Assembly (NCBI GenBank): GCA_013365325.1
Contig: JABVXV010000143.1
Location: forward strand, 84,625 to 148,624
Reading direction: 5' to 3'
From: Dipetalonema caudispina
Lineage: Eukaryota > Nematoda > Chromadorea > Rhabditida > Onchocercidae
Length of the DNA: 64,000 nucleotides
Below, one piece after another: positions 27,201-39,200 of the stretch. A model generated the notes under the pieces. It searched no databases. It had not been told where the DNA came from and saw nothing but the letters and a program-made list of their open reading frames with translations. The stretch's first letter is position 1. Each line of letters starts with the position of its first letter. Position numbers and translations under genes: made by a program.

Positions 27201-30200
27201 GATAAGCCACCAATGGCATTGCGAAGTTTACTTATCGAAAAGCTTACCGAAATGGAAGAAAACAGAGAAGGACGAATGGGAAAGAACAATTTCCAAGTAT
27301 TTCTTTCTTTCTTATAAACATACGGTAAAATGTTTGGCTTTAATTAGTTTAAGTTCCTTTAGATACTACTATATTCCCTATTTTTTATCTTCTCCCTCTT
27401 ACCTTCCTATCTTTTCTATCCTTTCTTCCCCTTTTCCAAAGAAACTTCAAAATATGACGAAAGCAGAAAGTATGAATTTAGTGCAAGGTTTTATTTTAGT
27501 ACCATAAATTATATTTTTGTTTGTTTCCGATGATTTAACGCTGAAATGTTGTAGGATTCGGACGATCTGATCGAAGTAAGCCAAGCTCAGAGATATCTAC
27601 CGCCATCACCTATGCTATCGTATATTTCAACCCAAATGTTATGCATAACTCATGCGCCTTTTTCAACCCTTCTTAAAAGTTGCCTGGTATTACGCAATGA
27701 ACATTATCGTGAAACAATGGATATCTGTTGGCATTTACTTATACATCGTGACAAACATATTGTCACTTCAGCTGGTTCAATTTTCTTTTTGCAATATTTT
27801 AAATTAATTAAATATCAAATCAGAACAAAAATTCTTCAATTTTTTAAACAATGGTTTTCTAGCTCTAATTTCAAATCCTTGAAATAATAACTTTTAATTT
27901 TAAATTTCAAACTTGAAAAAATGTATTATTGCCAAGTAGAATTAAAGCAACATTATTTTGTCTATTTTCAAATGCTTTAGCATCTCTTTTCATCGTATCA
28001 TCGGTGCGTAGTCCAGAGGGAACTGTTAATGTGATAAGGAATAGTTTACTAAGTGATGATCCAAACATACGTACGGAAGGATTACGACGCTTCCATGCTT
28101 TATGGCGGAATCGTTTTCATGTTTGGTTGAAAATGGAAGATGGAGCACAGCTCGTTTTTAAAGTTAGTTAAAATTTTATAATTCCATTTTTTTTTTCGAA
28201 CTTTTCCAGCTTTTACTATATCTCAATGATATGTTTATTTCAAATTCATTTATAATTCTGGAGACTTTTACAGTTTCTCACATTATCTTAAATTATACTT
28301 CCAGGTCCCACCACCAGGCATTGACTTTACATTACCGTCTCCTCCTGTTGGCCAAAGCCATATATCAATCGTCGATCCACCGTGGATGCCTCATACGAAG
28401 ACTAAAGTTGAAGAGCTATGCCTGAAAGAAGAGGAACAAGCAACGGTAAGTAATGGGTAATCATAATTTTCATTAAATCTTTGAAGATAGCTTTCATTTC
28501 ATTATTAAATGAACCAGATTAATTAATTCCATTTCTCATTTTTGTTAATTTTGAAGAAAAAGGAGAAAACGTTTCTTATTTTAAATTTAATAAGAAAAAA
28601 GAACAAGAGACTTTGAGAGTCAAACAATAATGACGATGACACGGACACGTCGAAAACAAAAACAAGAAATGGTACGTCGGGCGGCACATGAAGCAAATGA
28701 GCGGGAAAGTTCATTACGTCAAAAATTTCCATTTCGTGCTACAGCAATCGTACAACAAGCAGCTTACGAACCAGCTTTATTTCATCATCAAACACAACAA
28801 GCCGTGGCCGATAGTGCTGGAGAAGGCTTGTCTTTGCGTTTCATTTATTGTTCGTTTGAAAAAAAAAAGGAAAATCAGAAACAGTAAAGTAAAGGACTTC
28901 GAAAACTTAAAAATTCGAATAATAAACTATTCAAAAAAAATTCGTCGATTAAATTATACGGATTTCTCAACGAAAAATTTCTCATTTATTGCTCCAATTT
29001 TGACATTTGCATTAATAAATTTTTGTTAAATTTTTTTTTCTATTTCTCAATTTTCTTAGATCTGATATCTTTCAGAATGTGATTTGCATCCAAGTTCTTC
29101 ACGACAGCAAATGCCAGTTGCACAACCACTTTTTCCATCATCATTACTTTCGGTAGTACCAATGATCATCGAAATGTTAGATGATGTACAACTTGATAGT
29201 TCTGGAAAATCTGGTAGTTTTTTCTTTTTCTTTCCTTTTTTTTCGGATTTAACTTGCATCATTATAACCGTTACCAGATGAATGATGAAGAATCTAAGAA
29301 TAAGTTACAGAAACTGAATAAATTAAGATATAAAAGAGTTATTAGGTTTAATATTCACATTTCCGTGACTACTTTTCTCTTTTTGAAATTTCAATATAAT
29401 TTCAGTGAGTGATACAGTGCAGAAGATTATTTGGTCATGTATCGTAGAAGATCCAGCCTTGTTTTTGCGTCATTTTTTAGAAAAATTAACCAATCGTGAA
29501 CGTCAGGCAAGCTTATTATCTCATTTCATCTTAATAATTTTATTTAAAAAGAGAAAATCTGCGCATCTGTCTTTTAGCTATAACTCTTTTTTTCATTTAC
29601 TTTTGCATAGAACTAAAATAGTTAGTTTATTTTTGTTTAAAATGAAAAAGAAATGAACAATTTTTTGAATATTCGAGAGCAATACCCTGCGAAAATCATC
29701 GGGAGTAGCAAGAAAGACCGGTCAGTTAGGAAGATATGTATTTTCATTAAATTAATAGGAGATAAGGTTCTAAGAAACATTTATAGATATTTATTGGGTT
29801 TTGGAAATAGAAAATATTATCGATGGTTTTGTTTGCCTAATCGTCTTATAAGATTTTATAAATTATGTTTCATTCGAGCTTATTGTTTCAGAAAAAATTT
29901 TTGTTGTCCTAGCAAATATATGTAGTTTCTTTATTTTCTAATCTTTTGTCTAGTCTCATCATATCATTCACATCTATGTGATATAGCGAAATCTATCAAA
30001 ATGTTTAGTTAACGAATGTTGAGTTTCACACCACTTTTTATTGGGTGAGCAATATTTTATTGCATCAAATTGCTGCACGAGCTATTCGTTCTCATCTTTG
30101 CATGTTGAATTTTATGAATTTTAACGGATTTCGAAAATAGCTAGTAAAATATTGCCAACAAATTTGGACATTTAGAGGCTTTTTTCAAGCATTTATTTCG

Positions 30201-33200
30201 TTGCATATTTTGCTTTACGTGAACCGAGCATGCTTGTACTTTGATGACAATAACGTATGCAAATGAAATTAATATTGATGCAAATTTTTATTCAAAAGTT
30301 GATTAGCATAATGGATCTCAGTTTGATGAAAAGAAGAATACAGAAGAAGAGTGGGATATGTAATCGAAATTTTTTGAAATTCATTAATTCATGATGACAT
30401 AAGTAGAGAAATATTGCTGATAACTCTATCGGAACATTTCGCCATAATTTAATTGTTTTAAACTTGCGTTCCATTGAAAATTCAGGTGAAGTGTGAAGCA
30501 AAACCAATCAAATGTTACCATTAAAAAATTTTGATAGGAAGTTAAGAGTCCTGTATACGTACGTGAGGCATCACCAAAACATATCTATTGAATATTTAAA
30601 CTGTTCGCGTATAAGTTTTGATAGCAATGAAAAAACTTTAGCAAACGATAAACATAAAATATCCATTCAAATTCTTAAGTAAAGCAAATATTTACTGATA
30701 AAATTTACTCAAATATAAAAAAAAATCGTAAAAGAATTTGGTTGAATGTTTCTTTTTTATTGCCAAATTCTAATTTTGATTTGACTTAATTTTACTTATT
30801 TCTTATACAATCGGTTTATTATAAAGATGCATGTCTTCTTTTTTTCGGTATTGTTTTGATATCAGCGAGTAACATTTCAAACAATGCGAAGATTACCTTC
30901 CAGGAACATCTAATATCACTCTTGCGAAAATTGATACTACGTTTTCAACCTTTACCATGTCAAACTGCTTATACCTTAATGAATTATTTTGTAAGTTTTG
31001 TTCATTTATATCCAAATGTAACATTTTTAAATTTGAAGCATTGATTTGATTTTAATCCAATTTTGAAAACTTTTTGCTTTTCAATATAAGACATATTAAT
31101 TTAAGTAATTTTTGAAGCATAACTGTACTAAATATAATTCAAATAATTACACGTGTTGTTTATTATTGTTATTTTACTCTATTTTATTCGTTTATTTTTC
31201 GAAAAATTAAGAAATATTTTGTTTACAGTTTGGTTTTGTAATGCATTACGTACGAAGTCCATGTGATGGAAGTGATCAAGCAATTGCAATGGCATTAAGC
31301 ATAATATGGCTTATTATTCCAAATGTGCATGGATTATATTTTAAAGATTTGAAACAAACATTAAAGAAGGAGCAGTGTGATGTAAGTAATACTTAAGTTT
31401 AATTTAAGGAATTCAAGTTGAACATTTAATGCCAATAATGAATGCATATAACAAAGTTATTTAAATTATTGTGATCTTTTATCTTTGGTCACATCATACC
31501 TTATGACAAAAGATAACTATACAAAATGTTACTCTAATTTGCTAATGCCTGTCTCATTTTGTATTGTTTAATACAATTATGCAAAAAAAAAAAAAGACGG
31601 AAAACAAATAAATTATGCAGAAGCAATAGAATTCATAAAAAAAAATAATTGTCAAGTGTCAAAACAATAAGGTTCATAAAGATAATTAATATTAATAAGT
31701 ATCAGTGATATATATACATGTCGGACAAATCTATGTTTTTCTAATACTTATCCATTTCTAGCAAGCATTAATGATAACAGCAAATGTTCCGTCAGCAAAG
31801 AAAATTATCATTCATGGACCTGATAGTGCTTCCGGTGGAATTCCATCACAATTTCCGATCCATGAAGAAACGCAATTTCAGCAGTTGCTTAAGGATAGCC
31901 TCGAATTTTTTAATATTCCAGAAAGCGATAATCACTATTACTTTCTTATTGATACTAAAACAAATCTAGTTCATAATCCTTCGTCATATGTTAGGTAAGT
32001 ATAAAATGATTTCATTTTTTTGTTTTTGTAAAATTATCCAGTTTATTCGATTTATCGTTTGATCTACTAATATTTTCAATAACGAAAATCCTATTTTACT
32101 ATATTATGACAACAATATTAATGACACATATATATATTTTTAATCAAAATTTCCGATAGATGATAGACGAATTTTTCAGTTATTTTACAATTCTTTAATT
32201 AATTCCCTCATTTAAATTCTGAAACATTCTGAAACACTTCTGCAAGATAGTATGAGAGGGATGAAACAGAATGATCGATAGAGAAGGTAGTAAGAAGAAA
32301 ATGATTGTGAAATATGATGCTATTTCGAACAATTGACATTTGATTAATTTTATTTATTCTTTAGGGATTTTTACTTTTTTCATCGTTCACTGTATCCGCA
32401 ATTGACGTTAGTTAAGTTGAATCCTGACGAAGCACATCTTCGGATGCGTCAAATAGCGTTTACGCATAAACTTATAGAAATGGGAAAAGTATTGCTAACG
32501 CATAACGCTCTTGCTCATAGTCCTGAAAATGTTGTAAGTGAATACATTTTGTTGAATTCTTTCCGTTTTTTGTTCTAAATAAGCTGTTACTTATTTATAT
32601 AATTCTTAATTTTTTGATTATATAAACTTTTTTTTGTTAATGTTTTTACATTTACAGTTTTGCAGATACCACAGCGAATATTTTTCTTGCACGATGAATT
32701 TACACATTTACCATCGTTTCCACGGAAAAGTTTGGAAACATGTTTTGGCATGTACAATGGCGCATTAGGCCGTGAATTATATTCCATTGATAGTATGCAT
32801 AAATTTGTCTGGACTTTGGTAAGCTTTTACACTTTGCTTTTATTTCAAAAATTTCTCATCATTTTGAAGGAAACGTATCCAAAAATAGTTTTGTTGTAAA
32901 ATGCTAAATCTTGGAAATATTTTAGAGATTTCAAAGGCTTCGAACACTGAATAAGTGTTACACATTTATTTCATTACTAAGATGATATTTGTCTGAGAAA
33001 GATCAATATTTCAAGTTTCGAGCTCTAATCTTGTCTTATCATTCAGATAAAATTTCAAGATTAGGATTTGAAAGCTGAAATTTCAGAAATTCTCGAAAAT
33101 TTTAAAAATATGTTCAATTTTAAGCTAATGTCTGATATGTTCGCAAGGATGGAAAATGCTTTCATGTTTGGTGATTTGCATCTGTTTATCAATGTTATTA

Positions 33201-36200
33201 ATGGTGTTACCTTATTACATTGTGAAAATGTAACAATTTTACGTCGTTGTATGGCTACGTACCTATCTATGGCCATACATTTCAGTACTCTCTTCACTAA
33301 TCAAGTAAATTTTTGAAAATTAAAATTTCTTCAAAAGCAACATAGTTCATACTTCTACGAACACTATCTTTCCATCTTTTTCCCTTTCTTCTTTTGCGGA
33401 ATTTTCAACTTACACAGTAAGCAAGAACTGTAAAATCTAAATTAAAAATGTTTACTTACAAGGTTTGAAATACGCTAATATCAAGAGATAGAGAGAGAGG
33501 AAGGGAAAAAAAAGAGGGAAAGAATGATTGTTAATGAAATGCTGATCATGGAGTTCCAGAAATACTCCACCTGTCTATAAAGCCACTTTTTTCTTATATT
33601 CATATTTCTCTCACTAAAAAAAGCGAAAAATTTTGAAATTATCGAAAATTCTGTTTTATTTATCATTCACTTTACTGTTCGTTTTTCTTTTTTCTTTCAG
33701 GGCTTTTTCCTCATAATGCCAACAATACTACGTTGTTACAGTCAACGGCAAACTAATCCATTACTTTGTCGTACGATTGAATATGTTTGTAAACAATTTT
33801 ATATTCTTCATCGAAAACCTTTCTTATTACAAATGGCTGGTGCTGTAGCAAATATTCTCGATACTACTGATAGCAATTTTGATGTAAATCCGATGAAGGT
33901 ATTCTTCTATTTCATTTTGATATCTTTTCTCTATAATCATTTGCTGTGAAAAATTTGCTGAATGTTAATTTCCTTTTTTTAAAATTCATTTCAAAATTTA
34001 TCATAGGTAAAGGCGAAATATTGGTTTAATTTATTGCACAGCATGGAAGATATGAATGATATGGCTGATCCAATTGATATATTGGATTTAGTTAATGAAA
34101 CAAAACCATTAAAAGTTTGTTGACATTTGAATCTTTCGAATTCTAACCTTACATAACTTTTTGTTTTATAAAGTTTCATTTTTCAAGTAAATTTCAACTC
34201 TTTTCTACACTGAATAATATTTTGGGAATACAATATAATGCATATGTATGTATAGAATGTATATTTATTTATGCATCTTAAAAGTTTCAGCTTGAAATTC
34301 CTGATTTAATTAAAGTTAAGCACAATTTTACGAATTATATGAATACCTTTCATCAACTGTGTATCATAATTTTGTTTCTCATTTATATCATCGAACTGCA
34401 TCCGAAAATGCACATGGATATGGTCTTTTTTCCCAAAAATTACTGATCCGTTTGTCATAGATGCAGAATAATTAAACAATACAGTTGAAATACTTTAAAT
34501 GAAGTGACTCTCTGCAGTAAATAGTTTACCTAATAATAAAATCATTTATGACATTTTGATACCAGGAATGATATATCTCACGTAATGTAAACTTTGCATA
34601 CTTTGTTTAAGACGATCGTAATGTTCCATTTAAATTATATGACAATATTTTGGTAATTTTAATCAAATTCTAAAAATACTTTACGTCATAACACTTAGCC
34701 AATTCTAGGCGTTAGATTTATGTTATCGCGATGATCCGAATACGTTTAGCTTACTAACGGATGCATTGGCAAGCGCCGTAACGGTGTGTGCTTTTGCGCC
34801 TGAATCACGACGTTGTTATCAGATGTTGGTAATGTTTACTTTCATATTTGTTTCCTACTGTTATTGATAATATTTGTTTGTTTTAAAATTGTTTCAGCTC
34901 ATTACTTCATGCAAAAAAAACTTTGTTAACAAATAAATTTTACGTGTATTTCTTTTGACTAAATTGTATTACGTCAAATATCATAATAAAACTATGCAAA
35001 CACATTATACTGTTATAGTTAGTAATGCAAGCAACGATACCATACTTTTTGGAACAAATTGAACAGGATACGGTAAAACAGGGTAATAGTATGGTAGCCG
35101 TAAAACATGAGATATCCATCTATACGACACTTTGCGTTGAAATGAAAGCATTAGTGAATTGTTGCGATATTCTTGCCAGGTTCATTTTGTTAATTTTTGC
35201 AGGAATAATTCAAGTAAGAATAGAACTGGTGTATTTGATATTATTGCTTGATGATTTCTAATAAATATTCACTACTTAATATTTATTTTAGAGGACCGAC
35301 CCGAACGTTCGATATTGTTAATAGTGTCAGTGATCGAGGAAAATCCTTCATTGCAGATTCGCCTCAGTTCTTTGATCCACCAACTTTGGTCGAAGATGAA
35401 ACGAAAATGCATTACTCGTAGATTTCTTTTTCTCTTATGTTTTTTCTTCCTTCTAACTAAACTGAAATGATCGAAATGTAATTCTCAAACAGATGATTCC
35501 GAATTTTCTTAAATAAGTATATTCAAATTCATAAAAATTATATTTATACCATTTCCAAAGTGGCTATCATTTTCTGGCTGAATAATACTAATAATATTTC
35601 GATTAAGAATTAAATTTGATAGGATCGTTGACATGTCGCGTACTTTTTCAGTAAAGTTTGATACTATGTCTCGCAACAACGCTTACAGCGGAAACGAAAT
35701 GATCTTTAGGATGATCTTAACTATTATAAATTTTCAGCAAAACAAAAGAAAAACTTTCAGTAAAACTTCAGTAAAAAAGTCTCAGAAAAAGACTGAGATT
35801 TTTAATTTACATCCTTAAGAAAATATTCCAAATTTATTTAAATTAATTCAAAATCGAAAAATTAATGTTGCAGAAGTGTAAAGGATAAGAAGAGTGCTGT
35901 TGGCGCAGATGCTATGGATAATTCCGAAGGACAACGTGAAATTTTCCGCCGTCCACGTGATGCTCTTCTCGTGCTAGCAGCCACATTTATCGAGAAAGCA
36001 AAATCACGGCTGAAGGAACTTACTAAATTAGCATCAAATATCGAACATATCAAGATTCCGGAATTATTCGATCATAAATGCTATGTAGTGAGTAAATTGA
36101 AGTGCAGAACTTTCAAGAATCAATCGAGAAAATATCGAAGTTACCTAAATCACTTGCCCTATGTATTGCTAATTTCAACGCTTTTCCTAAAAAGCATATC

Positions 36201-39200
36201 TTCCTTTTGCATATCGTTGAAAATTAATAAGCACTTTATATAAATTCGCGAGAAAAAGCATTTGTTTCAGAAATGTAAACAATTTTATTCAATTAAAATT
36301 ATCCCTTCGATTTTATTTAAGTTCAAACTATCCTTTTTTCCTATCTTAGGTAGTCATTTTAATTTTCAATAATTTCAAGAATTAGGAATAAAAAGCATCA
36401 CAAAGTTGAATGCATTTTTTCAGTCGTTTTTTTCAGAAATTGAATGAAATTGCTCTTGCATTACTGAAAATTGCACCGTACGACCTGAGTACCATAGCTT
36501 GCCTTGGATTGCAAAAGTAATTCTTACCTATTCTTATCAAACTCTTCAATTTCTTTTATCTTTCTTGTCTTTCTCTCTTTCTTTTCTTAAAACATTTTTA
36601 TAATTTTCATGTGCAAGCTTAAAGTTCATGAAGTATTGTAAATTCCTTTTTCTTTCGAAATATCAATTTTAAAATTTAATAGATACTTCTCTGTGATTCT
36701 ATTAATAACTGATTGGTCTGTGGAGAGTAATCGGCCGACGTTAAATTTTGTTTTACGACGTTTGGATAAGACAATTCAAAAAATTGGCAAAAAAATCGTC
36801 TTTCGACGTCGAACAAATTGGACCGCATTGACAAATTGGCTCAATGGTTTGCATCAAACGCTTGTTGCCTATCCTTATATTGCTCATTCACATCCATTAA
36901 AGGTATCTTGTCATTTAATTATTTCAATTAAGAAGTTTTTTAAATGAAATTTCTGTTCAATGATAAAATTTAATTCATATTTTTGAAATGTTAGAATCGT
37001 TTTCCATTTTCAGTCCACAACACTAATGTGTTTGCGAATAATGATCGGTGATCCATTAAATGATGATCTTTTCACTCAGTCCAACACTGCTTTTTCTACC
37101 GTATTACATGGTGCTTGTCCACCACAACCATTTTGCAATGCAGTTCTTAAACTTGCTTCTTTTTTGATGCAAGCACTTGGTCAGGTATAAAATTTGCATA
37201 CATTAAGTTTTCTCAGAAAATTTCTATTTTGGTTTTGTCTTTCTGAAGTTGTAATTTCTTTAGGCAGCATTTTCATTGGAATATTTATGCAGTAGCGAAG
37301 GGATTGGAACAACAGCTGAACGATTAGAGGTTGTATTGTGTCATGTCCTAATTCCATTATTTCTACGAGCTGCAATTGTCAAAAATGGTTTCCTTTCATT
37401 TATTACTCTAATTTCTAAATTATATTTGAATACTTTTTCAAAATAGATTTTGTATTCAACATATTTAGTCGTTCCACTATATCATAAAAATTCTACCAGT
37501 CATCCATATAGAGAGATTTAACGAAAATTTTACATTGGAAATTCAGCAATTATACAGTATGCATTAATTGATGCAGCGCAACTGTCGCACATCTGATTGA
37601 GTTAGTAGTAAATTACACCGATGCTGCATATCTGCTCTAAAACAAAAAACTATCTGTGATAATGAGTAATTTTTGGACAGGAGAAATAAACTTTTCCTTT
37701 GTTTTAAGGTTGAAAATAAACTTGATCGATTACTTGCATTGCAGATAAGCCACAGTTTCAAACGAAAGATTTAATATTTTGCTTGAATTTAATGCAAAAT
37801 GCTATTAATCCCCCATTGGCACGACAAAGTGTCGCACCATTAATGAGTTCAAATTTAGCATCTACTTTAATGCGAGGATCTAATCCACATGGTAAAATGT
37901 CCTTTTTATTAATCTAATAATTTGGAAAATTACTCAAATAATAGATTTGCAACATTTTGTGGTACTAATTATATATAGTTATTAAATATACACATACTTA
38001 TTGCTGCTTTTTTTAGTTGAAAGCAATTATGCTCTTTTTTTAAATTGGAATTTACAAAAATTTTTTGTATGAAATTTATTTGTTTGCTAAGATTTTCATA
38101 AAATTTCCAATTTTTTAATTGGAATTGCTCTAATAAATGAAGATAGTAACATATGCATGTAATGCTGTTTTCTCCTATAGGCTCAACAGTTATGGATGTT
38201 ACCGGACGACAGGGTTCCGTATCCGTAACAGAGCGTGGCCATTCTGCAACTGTAACTACACATCGTATCGTTCGTGAAACAGTTTGTCAAGCTATATTTT
38301 TAGGTATGTTTTTGCAACAATTAAAATGAAAAAAGATTTTATTGAATGAAGAATTCATTGTCAGCTTTCTGGAAAGCATTCCGAACACACCTTTTTTTTT
38401 TCTTTTATTTTTCAAATTGAATTCATTTGTTCTTCAGCTCTCAAAGTGATGATAATAGCATTCGAAAAGCAAATGGCGTTACTATGGCCACGAGTATTTA
38501 AAGTAATCCGCGATTTACTTGGCAAAAAAATTGGTGGAACAGCATTGTATTCCTTTATTGATTTCATGGTCGATGTTAACTTGCCAATATCACTAATCAT
38601 TTTACCGTTCCTACAAAGCAAGGTACTTTAATTGTCTCAATAATTTAATTGATAGTGTATTAACTGTGTTTTCACAAGCCTCAACTATGTCATTAATGCT
38701 AATATCACTAATTTGCAAAATGTTAAACTTAAATCTATTACTTAAACTGAAAATTACATCTTCCGAATCGTATAATTTCTAAAAAGCCATCTAAGTTTTG
38801 TTTTACATTTTGTACAATTTGTCCTCACATTTAAAAGCCTTTCCCTTCTACTTCTTTACGATCAATTATTTATAACTAAACGCTTCAATAACTAATATTA
38901 ACTCTACAGGATAAAACTTTAATTTCTAACTTTTGCTTCCCAAATAGAACTAAGCATTTTACAAATTCTGGGGATAACTTTTTTTGTTGGTTGGTATGTT
39001 TTGGTACTTTTATGGTCGCGTGATTGTAGATAGCACAGAAAGTTTTAACTGAACAAGAAGCAGCATGGCAAGCCGAATTCAAAGAACGCGTGCAGATGTT
39101 AGGTGGTGCATCTGGGACTAAAATTCGTGGGTATGGATCCTTGCTTGCGGAATTGTCGCAAGAGTTACAGATGATGAAGGAAGACTTCTCGATAAGAGCT

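Noticed and set aside
27442..27487. Possible small unc-80 exon after CTTTTCCAAAG
   Set aside because: Including it leaves phase 1, while the next exon (DSDDLIEVSQAQ...) must be entered in phase 0. Skipping it joins cleanly and fits the family.
29653..29925. 90-codon + strand frame inside the large GC-AG intron of unc-80
   Set aside because: UNC80 similarity continues directly from 29506 to 30904. The frame has no similarity and AT-rich intron-like codons.
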